Source of the DNA: Chitinophagaceae bacterium
Lineage (GTDB): Bacteria; Bacteroidota; Bacteroidia; Chitinophagales; Chitinophagaceae
Reading direction: 5' to 3'
DNA: 58,038 nucleotides
Assembly: GCA_016787135.1 (NCBI GenBank)
Contig: JAEUVK010000220.1
Location: 1-58,038 of the forward strand
Positions 26,144-35,958 of this stretch are shown here, piece after piece (within the stretch, counting starts at the first letter, position 1; each line of letters begins with the position of its first letter). The position numbers and the translations under genes were made by a program. The notes under the pieces were generated by a model. It saw nothing but the letters and a program-made list of their open reading frames with translations, had not been told where the DNA came from and did not search any database.

Positions 26144-26301
26144 GCTTAGCCTGCTCAGCAGGCAGAGCAGACCCGGGAGTGGAAAGCTACTAATTTTATA
26201 TTCCGGGATATATGATTTGGGAAAAAATTATATGGGGATAAGTATTATCAGCAAAAAAAGATAAGTATAGATATTAAACGGGTCGTCATCAGGTTGGCGC
26301 C

Positions 26302-26338
26302 AAAAAAATAAGCCCCCCTGTAGACACAGCGGGACTTA
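26302..26338 (-). terminator. Terminator of the pyrophosphatase gene
   Basis: On the minus strand AAGTCCCGCTGT pairs with ACAGGGGGGCTT (one or two wobbles), then ATTTTTTT. It lies about 34 bases past the hppA stop. Confidence 0.7.
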
Positions 26339-26371
26339 CTGATAATGGTTCTGATTAAGTTCTTAAATATC

Positions 26372-28606
26372 TTATTTCAAATATACAGCAGTGGTTTGAT
26401 TTATTGTTGATTTTGTTTCGGCTGCTATAATGGTTTTTTCTTCTTTTTTATTTTGTGCATGGTCGCCTGATTTACTTCCATGAAAAGCTGCTAATGTCGG
26501 CGCCAGAACCAAAGATACAATTGACATCAATTTAATCAAAATATTCATTGAGGGCCCTGAAGTATCTTTAAAAGGATCACCAACCGTATCACCTGTAACG
26601 GCAGCTTTGTGCGGTTCGCTGCCTTTTTTATAGGTCTGGCCATTGATCTCTACGCCGGATTCGAATGATTTCTTGGCATTATCCCATGCACCGCCTGCAT
26701 TGTTCTGGAACATCCCCATGAGTACCCCACTTACCGTTGCACCTGCCAGGAAGCCTCCTAAGGCCTGGGGGCCAAGAACAAAACCGATAATGATCGGGGA
26801 TACTATGGCAATAGCACCCGGGGCGATCATTTTTTTGATAGACGCATCAGTAGAGATCGCCACGCATTTTTCATATTCAGGTTTGCCTTTGCCTTCCATG
26901 ATGCCGGGTATTTCCCTGAACTGGCGGCGAACTTCTTCTACCATGGCCATAGCTGCCTGACCGACAGCCTGTATAGCCAATGAAGAGAAAATAAATGGTA
27001 CCATACCCCCGACAAACAGCGAAGCCAGCACATCAGCTTTATAAATATCAATGCCTGACATTTCATAGCCGTTGTGATTGACGACACCTACATACGCTGC
27101 GAATAATGCCAGCGCTGTCAATGCAGCGGAAGCAATGGCAAATCCTTTACCGGTAGCAGCAGTTGTGTTACCTACAGCATCCAGCACGTCAGTTTTTTCA
27201 CGAACATCTTTCGGCAATTCACTCATTTCTGCAATGCCACCTGCATTATCTGCAATAGGGCCAAAAGCGTCAATAGCTAATTGCATAGCCGTGGTGGCCA
27301 TCATACCGGCAGCAGCAATAGCCACGCCATACAGGCCGGCACATTCATAAGAACCCCAGATACCACCAGCCAGTACCAGGATCGGTAATAAGGTTGATTC
27401 CATCCCGACAGCCAGGCCTCCGATTACGTTGGTAGCATGACCGGTACCAGATTGGCGTACTATGGTGAGCACAGGGCGTTTACCCATCGCTGTATAATAT
27501 TCAGTAATGATACTCATTAAAGTACCTACCACTAAGCCTACAGCAATTGCTCCGAGTACACCCCACTTGGTGAACTCCTGGTTGCGCAGGATCATTGTAT
27601 CAGGTAATATAAAATACACAAGGCCCACTGAAGCAATCGCCGTAAGAACGATAGATCCCCAGTTGCCCATATTCAGGGCTTTTTGCACATTGGCAGTATT
27701 GATACCGGCTGAATCGCTTACACGGACAAACCAAGTACCCACAATAGAGAATAAGATACCTACGCCTGCGATAAGCATGGGAAGAAGGATAGGAGCAAGG
27801 CCACCAAACTCGTCAACGGATTTAGTTTCCTGTCCCAGTACCATGGTAGCTAATACGGTAGCGACATAAGAACCGAACAGGTCGGCGCCCATGCCGGCCA
27901 CATCACCCACGTTATCACCTACGTTATCTGCGATAGTGGCGGGGTTTCTTGGATCATCTTCCGGGATACCCGCTTCCACTTTACCTACGAGGTCAGCGCC
28001 TACGTCGGCTGCTTTGGTATAGATACCGCCACCTACACGGGCAAACAAGGCTATAGATTCAGCGCCCAATGAAAAACCGGTCAGCACTTCAATCGTTCTT
28101 ACCATTTCAGGAGAATCGACCGCAGCTCCGTTAGCGAAGATCATTTTTAATATGATGAACAAACCACCGAGACCTAATACAGCTAAACCTGCTACGCCTA
28201 ATCCCATGACCGAACCACCGGTAAACGACACTTTCAATGCTTTGGATAAACTGGTACGGGCTGCTTCGGCAGTACGTACATTACTTCTGGTAGCGATCCG
28301 CATACCGATATATCCTGCAGTAGCGCTGAATACAGCGCCGATCACAAATGCAATAGCGATGGACCAGTGAGAGTTCTCGTTAGTGGTAGCCATGAAACCG
28401 AGCAGGATACCAACGACCACCACGAAATATCCGAGTATTTTCCATTCAGCTTTGAGGAAGGCCATAGCGCCGGCGGCGATATGGCTGCTGATCTCCTTCA
28501 TGCGGTCGGTGCCCGCATTCTGTTTTGAAACCCAATTGAATTTGACAAGGGTATAAAGCAAGCCGATTACACCCATGAGAGGTACGACATAGATCAATTT
28601 GTCCAT
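26372..28606 (-). CDS. hppA: Membrane-bound ion-translocating pyrophosphatase
   Basis: 744-residue integral membrane enzyme that hydrolyses pyrophosphate and pumps H+ and/or Na+. Family-diagnostic motif [22 protein letters not shown] and the acidic cluster [18 protein letters not shown] bind Mg-PPi. [19 protein letters not shown] has Ala where K+-independent enzymes have Lys, so this is of the K+-dependent type. A long, hydrophilic, Lys/Thr-rich C-terminal extension follows the last membrane segment. Length fits the family. A strong promoter is at 28645-28675, 39 bases upstream, and a terminator follows the stop, so the gene is monocistronic. Confidence 0.95.
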   Translation of the reverse strand: MDKLIYVVPLMGVIGLLYTLVKFNWVSKQNAGTDRMKEISSHIAAGAMAFLKAEWKILGYFVVVVGILLGFMATTNENSHWSIAIAFVIGAVFSATAGYIGMRIATRSNVRTAEAARTSLSKALKVSFTGGSVMGLGVAGLAVLGLGGLFIILKMIFANGAAVDSPEMVRTIEVLTGFSLGAESIALFARVGGGIYTKAADVGADLVGKVEAGIPEDDPRNPATIADNVGDNVGDVAGMGADLFGSYVATVLATMVLGQETKSVDEFGGLAPILLPMLIAGVGILFSIVGTWFVRVSDSAGINTANVQKALNMGNWGSIVLTAIASVGLVYFILPDTMILRNQEFTKWGVLGAIAVGLVVGTLMSIITEYYTAMGKRPVLTIVRQSGTGHATNVIGGLAVGMESTLLPILVLAGGIWGSYECAGLYGVAIAAAGMMATTAMQLAIDAFGPIADNAGGIAEMSELPKDVREKTDVLDAVGNTTAATGKGFAIASAALTALALFAAYVGVVNHNGYEMSGIDIYKADVLASLFVGGMVPFIFSSLAIQAVGQAAMAMVEEVRRQFREIPGIMEGKGKPEYEKCVAISTDASIKKMIAPGAIAIVSPIIIGFVLGPQALGGFLAGATVSGVLMGMFQNNAGGAWDNAKKSFESGVEINGQTYKKGSEPHKAAVTGDTVGDPFKDTSGPSMNILIKLMSIVSLVLAPTLAAFHGSKSGDHAQNKKEEKTIIAAETKSTINQTTAVYLK

Positions 28607-28644
28607 AAAACAGTGATTCTCTTAATAAAAAGTTTAAAGGACGG

Positions 28645-28675
28645 CAAAGATAGGGGAAAACAGCCTTCTTGTCAA
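28645..28675 (-). promoter_or_regulatory. Promoter of hppA
   Basis: Minus-strand TTG at 28675-28673, 20-base spacer, then TATCTTTG at 28652-28645, a full Bacteroidota consensus match. It is followed by a short AT-rich leader to the ATG at 28606. Confidence 0.75.
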
Positions 28676-28770
28676 CCTTACATGAGTTTTTGTTGCCTGC
28701 TTCAAATCCCTGATTTAGCGTTCCTTGCGACGCTCCGTTCCGGGTTCTGAATGCTGCTCATCTGGGCTCT

Positions 28771-30387
28771 TCATTTGTTTAATCGGATGATCTCTCTGTA
28801 GATCGGTTTGGCTATAGGAGTGTCTTTTGGCCCGCAATCACAGTCACAGTTCTTAGGTTTCAGGTTTTCGGCATTCTTCAGTTCCTGTTCAATACTCCTG
28901 AGTTCGGCATCGGTTTTCCTGATCTCTGCTGCATTCTTCGAATCGGCGACTGAAATGTTCATGCCATTAATACTGATCTGCCCGATGGCCGTATTGAAGG
29001 CATCTTTTGAGGATTTATTCAGGGCAATGTTGAGCTCCTGTTTCAATGCAGTAGTGAACTCCTGCAACGCAAAGGCGACCGTTCCTTTTGTTTCTGTCAC
29101 GGCCATTATCCAGGCTTTTTCCTTTTGCGGCAGCATGATTTTTCCGTTCTTTAAATAAAAAGCAAACTCTTCCCTGTTTCTTTCAGCCGGGCCGCCTTCG
29201 ACATATACTTTCACTGAAGGAATAATAAGGTACACTTTGATCTTTTCCCGGTATTCACCTGTTATACGGACAAAGAGTTCACTTTCTTCCACACCATTCA
29301 CGTCTTTCAATAGAATATCAATATTGAACCATCCAAATGTCTCAATACTGAATTGGTAATATTCGGCTCCATAATATTGCGGAGAAACCCTTTCCTCAAA
29401 ATCTACCGGTGGAGGAGGGCCGATAGGCTCGTTAGTCATAGGAAGAGATGCTGGTTCTTTCTTTTCTGTCACGAGACTGCCATTATCGGTTTCCAGGTTT
29501 TGCCTTTTTGCTTTTGCTGCCACTTTCATCTCTTCAAGCCGGTATTGCATTCTCCAATAACGATAGCAGCTATCAATACAGTCATCAAGATAAGCATGGG
29601 AGGGAAGCGATAAATCGTTTTTATCACTTTCGTTTTGTACGTAGCGGTAAATGTCGTTGAGATCACTGTCGGAGAGATCCTGAAAAAGTGTTCCTAAACT
29701 ACCAAACCTATTTTTCAAATTGTAGGAGTATAGATCACAGGCGTCAGACCATGGGTGGTCGAGATAATGATAATGGTACTTTCGGAAAATCTCTTCTTCA
29801 CCATTAAAGCGCTTTAGAAAATGCGCCAGGTCCGGCCCTGTCAGATCTTTCCCGATCCCATGACAATTGGCACATTTGCTCTGAAACAACTGTTGTCCTT
29901 TTTGTATGCTGCTTAGCTGTTTATTCTCTGGCAATGCTGCCGGTTCCATCCAGTTGATGTTACCATTCTTATCTTTTTGCCCTTTGAACAACTGCATTCC
30001 TTCTGCCAGGTAGCCTGAAGGTATTGCTACTTTGATCGCCTGCGAGATCTTTACATCCTGTCCGCCTTTGGCATTAATGTATATCATGCCGCCGCTGGAG
30101 AGAGGTTCACCATTGGCTTGCGTTACCAGGCCTCCCTGTATCATTTGCTCTAAAGAATATGCTTCTTTTACTTCGAGGATAACCGTATTGTCATTGGCTG
30201 TCAGCGATCCTTTCGGAATTTTCAGTAAGGCGCCGTTCTTTGTGACAAGCACTGTGTCGTTGGTAATGTCAATCGTATATTCCTGTAACGGAAGATTATC
30301 TGTATTCAGTATCGTATTGGAAGCAGGAGAGGTGCAACTACTCAAAATAACAAAAGCAAACGGAATAATGAGACATGCATATTTCAT
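28771..30387 (-). CDS. Cytochrome c-type lipoprotein of unknown role
   Basis: 538 residues from ATG at 30387, chosen because a lipoprotein signal (MKYACLIIPFAFVILSSC) starts there; an upstream in-frame ATG adds 13 residues without a signal. A beta-rich region follows (IPKGSLTANDNTVILEVKEA, similar to ZU5-like parts of Bacteroidota surface proteins). Then comes one c-type haem site CANCH with a following cytochrome c helix pattern (LFQSKCANCHGIGKDLTGPDL). A proline-rich linker and a C-terminal helical part with a Cys cluster (KNCDCDCG) complete it. Probably an outer-membrane or periplasmic electron-transfer protein. Its distal Met ligand is not evident, and the combination of domains is unusual. 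Confidence 0.7.
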   Translation of the reverse strand: MKYACLIIPFAFVILSSCTSPASNTILNTDNLPLQEYTIDITNDTVLVTKNGALLKIPKGSLTANDNTVILEVKEAYSLEQMIQGGLVTQANGEPLSSGGMIYINAKGGQDVKISQAIKVAIPSGYLAEGMQLFKGQKDKNGNINWMEPAALPENKQLSSIQKGQQLFQSKCANCHGIGKDLTGPDLAHFLKRFNGEEEIFRKYHYHYLDHPWSDACDLYSYNLKNRFGSLGTLFQDLSDSDLNDIYRYVQNESDKNDLSLPSHAYLDDCIDSCYRYWRMQYRLEEMKVAAKAKRQNLETDNGSLVTEKKEPASLPMTNEPIGPPPPVDFEERVSPQYYGAEYYQFSIETFGWFNIDILLKDVNGVEESELFVRITGEYREKIKVYLIIPSVKVYVEGGPAERNREEFAFYLKNGKIMLPQKEKAWIMAVTETKGTVAFALQEFTTALKQELNIALNKSSKDAFNTAIGQISINGMNISVADSKNAAEIRKTDAELRSIEQELKNAENLKPKNCDCDCGPKDTPIAKPIYREIIRLNK

Positions 30388-30447
30388 AAGCAGTGTTTGA
30401 GGATATACAGATGCTGTTGATACCATTTTTCATAAAATGGTAACCCT

Positions 30448-31968
30448 TTATGTCTCTTTATTTTTGCGAATTGAAAGAAAAGCGCCTGCAAGGTTTTCAA
30501 TAATATCACCCGCCACCATCGCCTCCTGTGATAATTTTTCTGCGGCAATATCACCGGCAAGACCGTGCAGGTAAACGCCAAGGATAGCTGCTTCCACCGA
30601 ACTGTATCCCTGTGCCAGCAGACCGGTCAACAGACCGGTAAGCACATCACCACTGCCGCCGGTGGCCATGCCGGCATTGCCGGTAGAATTGAAAAACCCT
30701 TTGCCGTCTGTTGTGGCGATCAGTGTATGATGTCCTTTCAGGACAATGATCAGTTTGAGTTCTCTTGCTTTTTGCAGGGCAAGTTGTATGCGGGCAAAAT
30801 CATCCGCCGTTTCGCCAAATAATCTTTCGAATTCTTTCGGGTGCGGCGTGAGTATCGAGCCAGCCGGGATCAATTGCAGCAGGTCTTTTTGCGAAGCGAT
30901 GATGTTCAAAGCGTCAGCATCTAACACGACCGGGTGACGGTAAGTATCCAGTACTTCCCGTATCATCATTTTGGTTTCAGCGGCCATGCCGATACCCGGG
31001 CCGATACCGATTGCTTCATACTGTGTCAGGTCAGTTTCTATTTTTGTGATCGAAGCTATGCTTACATCTGCTTTTACCATCGCTTCCGGAACGGTACTTT
31101 GCAGTATGTCATAACCATTTCTGGGAATATGACAGGTGAGAAGCCCGATACCACTTCGCATACACGCCCTGGCAGATAAAACAGCAGCGCCCATTTTCCC
31201 ATAGCTGCCTGCTATCAATAAACCGTGTCCGAAATTTCCTTTGTTGGCAAAGCGCTGGCGGGGCTTATGGATGCTGCTGACGGTTTCCGCATCGATCCAT
31301 TCATACGTTCCTGATGCGTGTTGGTAAAATTCCTCATGCAATCCGATGTCAAGAATATGCAGTTCGCCGGTAAACTCAGCATTTTCTGCTACAAGGAAAG
31401 CGGGTTTAAGGCATTGAAAGCTTAACGTGTGATCGGCCCGGATAATACTATTCCCTTTCGATGAGCGGTCTACGAACATCCCACTTGGAATATCAATGGA
31501 AATGATCCTGCAGCCACTATTATTGATGTACTCTACTAACTCTGCGGTAACTCCTTCCAGTTTCCTGTTCAGCCCAGAACCAAACAATGCATCAATGATC
31601 ACTTCGTTATTTTCTAACGGATGGAAATTTTCTTTTGATTGAATGAACCGGATATCTGTTCCATCAGCCTGATGCAGCCTGGCGAGATTGGTTTGAAAAT
31701 CTTCGGTGCCCTGATGGCCGAACTCGAGTATTGCAACGGTAACAGGATAATTTTTCTTAGCGAGCATTCTCGCTATAGCCAGTCCATCGCCGCCATTATT
31801 TCCTTTGCCGCAAAAGATCGTGTAATGAATGTCGCCGTAAGTATGGCCCTCCAGCCAATCCACACATTTTCCCGCAGCCCTTTCCATCAGGTCAATGGAA
31901 GAGATAGGTTCGTGCTGAATAGTATATTGATCCCAGAGGCGGATATCCTCTGCGTTGAGGATTTTCAT
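30448..31968 (-). CDS. nnr: Bifunctional NAD(P)H-hydrate epimerase / ADP-dependent dehydratase
   Basis: 506-residue cytoplasmic metabolite-repair enzyme for damaged NAD(P)HX. The N-terminal YjeF_N-type epimerase half shows MERAAGKCVDWL, FCGKGNNGGDGLAIARML and a GSGLNRKLEG segment. The C-terminal ribokinase-like dehydratase half shows GHGLLIAGSYGKMGAA, VLDADALNI, LTPHPKEFERLFG and GGSGDVLTGLLTGLL. Length and order fit the fused bacterial enzyme. The stop of the upstream gene is 9 bases away (31978), so it probably shares a transcript with the serine hydrolase. Confidence 0.95.
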   Translation of the reverse strand: MKILNAEDIRLWDQYTIQHEPISSIDLMERAAGKCVDWLEGHTYGDIHYTIFCGKGNNGGDGLAIARMLAKKNYPVTVAILEFGHQGTEDFQTNLARLHQADGTDIRFIQSKENFHPLENNEVIIDALFGSGLNRKLEGVTAELVEYINNSGCRIISIDIPSGMFVDRSSKGNSIIRADHTLSFQCLKPAFLVAENAEFTGELHILDIGLHEEFYQHASGTYEWIDAETVSSIHKPRQRFANKGNFGHGLLIAGSYGKMGAAVLSARACMRSGIGLLTCHIPRNGYDILQSTVPEAMVKADVSIASITKIETDLTQYEAIGIGPGIGMAAETKMMIREVLDTYRHPVVLDADALNIIASQKDLLQLIPAGSILTPHPKEFERLFGETADDFARIQLALQKARELKLIIVLKGHHTLIATTDGKGFFNSTGNAGMATGGSGDVLTGLLTGLLAQGYSSVEAAILGVYLHGLAGDIAAEKLSQEAMVAGDIIENLAGAFLSIRKNKET

Positions 31969-31977
31969 TGCCCAAAC

Positions 31978-33231
31978 TTATCCCTTATTCTTTACTTTCC
32001 GGGCAGCAAGGGAGGATGATTTTTGTACGGAAGCGGTTTTGTGTGAAGATTCAGCCATCTCTGCATCGTCATCATCACGGTCACCGTCCTGCAGATAGTC
32101 GCCGAAGATATCGTATGATTTGCGGGCATTGCTATAGATACGGCTGTTGTATTTATTGCCGAGTACGATGATCGTGACCTTTTCATCTATCAGGCGGGCA
32201 AATGCAGCATTGAACCCATGCCAGCGTCCGTTGTGATACACCACTTTTTTCCCATTGGGTAGCATTAATAAACGCCAGCCGAGGCCATAATTATGAACAG
32301 ACGGCCTTTCGTTGCTGTAAGGAGTGAACGCGGAATCGAGAAACCTTTTATTGATGATCTGGTCGGTATAGAATGCCTGGTCCCATTTCAACAGGTCTCT
32401 TGGGGTAGTATAAATGTTCTTATCGCCATAGGTGCCTTCGAGATGATCGTTATCCCATACCGAACCACCGGCCTGGTAAGAGGAGATCACATTTTGATTC
32501 TCTTTTGTCGAGTACACGAAGGTGTGGTGCATGCCAAGCGGCTCGAAGTATCTTGCCTTCATGTAATCGGGGAATGATAAGCCGCTTACCTTTTCAATGA
32601 TCAGCGCCAGTAAAACATAATTGGTATTGCTGTAGCTGAAACGCCTGCCGGGTGAAAAACTCCTGTTGGGCTTTTTGGTAAGCATGTAATCGAGCACATC
32701 CTGGTTGGTGACCTGCCGGTCCTTCCATTCGTTCTTTGGCATGAAATAAACATAATTAGGCAGACCGCTGCGGTGAGTAAGCAGCATCTGTACACTGACG
32801 CCGGGATAGGGAAAACCCGGAAAAAATTTTTCCATCTGATCATCCAGTGCGATCAATCCATCCTGCGCCATCCTGAGAATAGCCATGCCCGTAAACGTTT
32901 TACCTGACGATGCTATATGTGTGGAAGTACTATCTGTAAATGCCTCTTTTATTTTTGGGTTAGCATAACCTGCATATTTTTCATAGATAATGTTACCGTC
33001 TTTGGCCACGAGTATGCCGCCGCTGAAACCCCTGTTCAGCAATCCTGTTTCAAAGAAATGCGAGACTTCCCTGAAATAATGCCTGAACAACTGTTTGTCG
33101 AGTTTGACGGGAGTAGGAGGATAATACTCCAGCGAGTCGTCTTTAGGAGGAGATACCACGCCATTACCTGATGAAGAAGTACAGCCCCAGCCGATCAGAG
33201 CAGCAATAAATATCCTGATAATGGTTTTCAT
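31978..33231 (-). CDS. Serine hydrolase lipoprotein, beta-lactamase (class C / PBP4*-like) family
   Basis: 417 residues with lipoprotein signal (MKTIIRIFIAALIGWGC). Catalytic motifs of the family: SSGK (Ser-x-x-Lys) in HIASSGKTFTGM, YSN in RFSYSNTNYV, and HNG in KVVYHNGRWHGF. The ending is Lys/Ser-rich. Such proteins act as esterases, peptidases or peptidoglycan-modifying enzymes; beta-lactam hydrolysis cannot be claimed. It is encoded upstream of the NAD(P)HX repair gene on the same strand and divergent from the dehydrogenase gene. Confidence 0.88.
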   Translation of the reverse strand: MKTIIRIFIAALIGWGCTSSSGNGVVSPPKDDSLEYYPPTPVKLDKQLFRHYFREVSHFFETGLLNRGFSGGILVAKDGNIIYEKYAGYANPKIKEAFTDSTSTHIASSGKTFTGMAILRMAQDGLIALDDQMEKFFPGFPYPGVSVQMLLTHRSGLPNYVYFMPKNEWKDRQVTNQDVLDYMLTKKPNRSFSPGRRFSYSNTNYVLLALIIEKVSGLSFPDYMKARYFEPLGMHHTFVYSTKENQNVISSYQAGGSVWDNDHLEGTYGDKNIYTTPRDLLKWDQAFYTDQIINKRFLDSAFTPYSNERPSVHNYGLGWRLLMLPNGKKVVYHNGRWHGFNAAFARLIDEKVTIIVLGNKYNSRIYSNARKSYDIFGDYLQDGDRDDDDAEMAESSHKTASVQKSSSLAARKVKNKG

Positions 33232-33331
33232 GGATGGAAGTGATTTAGGTGATGTTCACAAATATAACGCAATCATAAATAGTTTGGTATCAGGTGGCTT
33301 ATTTATCATCTGTAATGTTGATATTTGCAGC

Positions 33332-34570
33332 ATGAGCAACACCGAAAAAACGAGTTATCCCAAAGAAAAAATACGCATACTCTTCCTCGAAAATATCAGT
33401 GATACTGCCGTAAAAAACTTCCGTCACCATCAATATACCAACGTCGAGAAGATCACAAAGGCCCTGACCGAAGAAGAACTGATCAGAGAGATCAGGGATG
33501 TCCACATCCTTGGTATCCGGTCAAAGACACAGATCACCAAAAATGTACTGGATGCCGCTAAAAAACTGCAGGCTATCGGTTGTTTCTGTATAGGGGTAAA
33601 CCAGGTGGACCTGAAAGCCGCCACCAAAAATGGCGTGGTTGTATTCAATGCCCCCTATTCCAATACAAGATCTGTGGCAGAACTGGTGATCGGGCTTGCC
33701 ATTATGCTGATCCGCCGTATCCCTGATAAAAACAAGGCTGCACATGAAGGCATCTGGATGAAAGATGCAAAAGGAAGCTATGAGCTCAGGGGGAAAACCC
33801 TTGGCATTATCGGGTACGGTAATATTGGTTCACAGGTTAGCGTGTTAGCAGAAGCACTGGGTATGAAAGTACTCTTCTATGATGTGGAAACAAAGTTGCC
33901 GTTGGGTAATGCTGTTGATGGGAAATCATTGAAGGAAGTGCTAAGTAAAGCCGATGTGGTGACATTGCATGTTCCTGAAACTTCACAGACAAAGAACCTG
34001 ATCAATAAAAGCAACCTGAAGTATTTTAAAAAAGGGGCTATACTGATCAACTATGCGAGGGGAGAGGTGGTAGACCTGGATGCATTGAGAAAATTCATTG
34101 TAGAAGGTCATATCGGTGGTGCGGCTATAGATGTATTTCCCTGGGAGCCTGAAAAGAACGGCGACCGTTTTCAATCGCCATTGCAGGACCTTCCCAATGT
34201 GATACTGACACCACATATCGGCGGAAGCACCGAAGAGGCGCAACAAAATATCGGTGAAGATGTGAGTGTGAAACTGTTCAATTACCTGGAGAAGGGTATC
34301 ACCTTTGGTTCGCATACCGTACCGGCATTATCATTACCGCCGCAGGAAGGTTCACACCGCATATTGCATATACATAATAACGTGCCGGGTGTACTCTCAG
34401 CCATCAACACCCAATTATCCAAACACAATATTAATATACTCGGCCAGTACTTAAAGACCAATGACGAGATCGGCTATGTGGTGCTCGATATTGACAAGAA
34501 GCTTTCATCACAGGCGCTGCAGTTGCTGAAAGAAGTAAAGGAAACAATAAAGGTCAGGCTATTGTATTGA
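33332..34570 (+). CDS. serA: D-3-phosphoglycerate dehydrogenase-like protein with ACT domain
   Basis: 413 residues from ATG at 33332 (MSNTEKTSYPKEKIRILF). An upstream in-frame ATG at 33221 overlaps the divergent gene and adds 37 residues of poor quality. Two-domain D-2-hydroxyacid dehydrogenase: nucleotide-binding GYGNIG, catalytic region YARGEVVDLDAL and DVFPWEP, and His in LTPHIGGSTEEAQ. A C-terminal ACT domain (HRILHIHNNVPGVLSAIN) is the regulatory module of SerA. Probable first step of serine synthesis from 3-phosphoglycerate. The next gene begins 8 bases later. Confidence 0.88.
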   Translation: MSNTEKTSYPKEKIRILFLENISDTAVKNFRHHQYTNVEKITKALTEEELIREIRDVHILGIRSKTQITKNVLDAAKKLQAIGCFCIGVNQVDLKAATKNGVVVFNAPYSNTRSVAELVIGLAIMLIRRIPDKNKAAHEGIWMKDAKGSYELRGKTLGIIGYGNIGSQVSVLAEALGMKVLFYDVETKLPLGNAVDGKSLKEVLSKADVVTLHVPETSQTKNLINKSNLKYFKKGAILINYARGEVVDLDALRKFIVEGHIGGAAIDVFPWEPEKNGDRFQSPLQDLPNVILTPHIGGSTEEAQQNIGEDVSVKLFNYLEKGITFGSHTVPALSLPPQEGSHRILHIHNNVPGVLSAINTQLSKHNINILGQYLKTNDEIGYVVLDIDKKLSSQALQLLKEVKETIKVRLLY

Positions 34571-34577
34571 TACAGGT

Positions 34578-35906
34578 ATGGCAAATGAACTTATTCAAAA
34601 CCTGCTGGAAGCTCTGGCCGTATCACCGGCCAATATACCATTACGTATGCAGGTCGCCCATATGATGCTGCAGGAAAAGATGTTTGACGAAGCGGCGGGG
34701 CAGTTCAGCGAAGTGCTGAAGCAGAGCTATGGCAACAACAAAGCGCAGGCGGGACTGGCGGAATGTTATTTTCAGCAGGGAAAATTTTCTGCGGCGATCA
34801 TAATTTATGAGCAGTTGTATGATCACCTGAACACAGGCGACCGGGTAATATATATTAAATCACTGATCAAGGAGAATTCCCTACAGCAGGCGATAGAAGA
34901 ATACCAGAAACTGCTTGAACAAGAACCCGGCTTTGCCGACGAGGATATAGATAATGTCTTGCGGATGTCTGTCAATAGCGGCGATCTCCCTGATGATATG
35001 GAAGGGTTGTTTGGTGAGCCTGATGAAGATGCGTCTTATTTTATGGAGAAGCCCTCTCTTCGTTTTGCAGACGTAGGCGGCATGAACCGGGTAAAGGAAG
35101 AAATATCCATCAAGATCATCCAGCCATTGAAGAATCCTGATCTCTACAAAGCATTTGGAAAAAAGGCAGGCGGTGGTATTTTATTATATGGACCTCCCGG
35201 TTGCGGAAAAACCTTTGTGGCCAAAGCTACAGCCGGTGAGATCGACGCAAAGTTCATTAATATCGGCCTGCATGATATACTGGATATGTGGATCGGTAAT
35301 AGTGAAAAGAACCTGCATGAGATATTTGAGATGGCCAGGAGGAATACACCTTGTGTTCTGTTCTTTGATGAAGTAGATGCCATGGGTGCCAGCCGCAGCG
35401 ACCTGAAGCAATCGGTCATGCGCCATGTGATCAACCAGTTCCTGGCAGAACTGGATGGAGTGGAATCAGATAACGATGGCGTGTTGATACTGGCGGCTAC
35501 CAATGCGCCATGGAGTGTTGATCCAGCTTTCAGAAGACCAGGAAGGTTTGACAGGATCATATTTGTAGAACCACCAGACGAGCCGGCCAGGAAGGAAATA
35601 CTTATTTCACACCTGCAGGGAAAACCCGCCGGTGATATTGATACCGGTAAAGTGGCCGCTGTTACGACAGATTATTCCGGGGCAGACCTGAAAGCGATCA
35701 TTGACATTGCTGTAGAAGATAAACTCAGGGAATCACTGAGTAAAGGAAGTGTTCAGCCCATTCATACAAAGGACCTCCTCAAAGCCGTAAAGCAACACAG
35801 ACCTACCACTTCAGAATGGTTTTCATCGGCCCGTAATTATGCATTATATGCCAATGAATCGGGATTGTATGATGATATACTAAAGTATCTCAGGATCAAA
35901 AGATAG
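34578..35906 (+). CDS. TPR - AAA+ ATPase (CDC48/ClpX-like single ring domain)
   Basis: 442 residues. The N-terminal part has tetratricopeptide-like helices (NIPLRMQVAHMMLQEKMFDEAAGQFSEVL, with repeats). The AAA+ domain shows Walker A GPPGCGKTF, Walker B FFDEVDAMG, sensor and arginine-finger blocks AATNAPWSVDPAFRRPGRFDR, of the classical FtsH/p97 clade. No protease motif follows. It is cotranscribed with serA (8-base gap) and followed by a TPR membrane protein. The TPR-plus-AAA arrangement suggests a substrate-remodelling ATPase whose partner is the next gene, but the target is unknown. Confidence 0.85.
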   Translation: MANELIQNLLEALAVSPANIPLRMQVAHMMLQEKMFDEAAGQFSEVLKQSYGNNKAQAGLAECYFQQGKFSAAIIIYEQLYDHLNTGDRVIYIKSLIKENSLQQAIEEYQKLLEQEPGFADEDIDNVLRMSVNSGDLPDDMEGLFGEPDEDASYFMEKPSLRFADVGGMNRVKEEISIKIIQPLKNPDLYKAFGKKAGGGILLYGPPGCGKTFVAKATAGEIDAKFINIGLHDILDMWIGNSEKNLHEIFEMARRNTPCVLFFDEVDAMGASRSDLKQSVMRHVINQFLAELDGVESDNDGVLILAATNAPWSVDPAFRRPGRFDRIIFVEPPDEPARKEILISHLQGKPAGDIDTGKVAAVTTDYSGADLKAIIDIAVEDKLRESLSKGSVQPIHTKDLLKAVKQHRPTTSEWFSSARNYALYANESGLYDDILKYLRIKR

Positions 35907-35958
35907 GTTATGCAGAAGGTCATACAGCTCTGGTTTCTTTTATTTGAGTACATATTGG

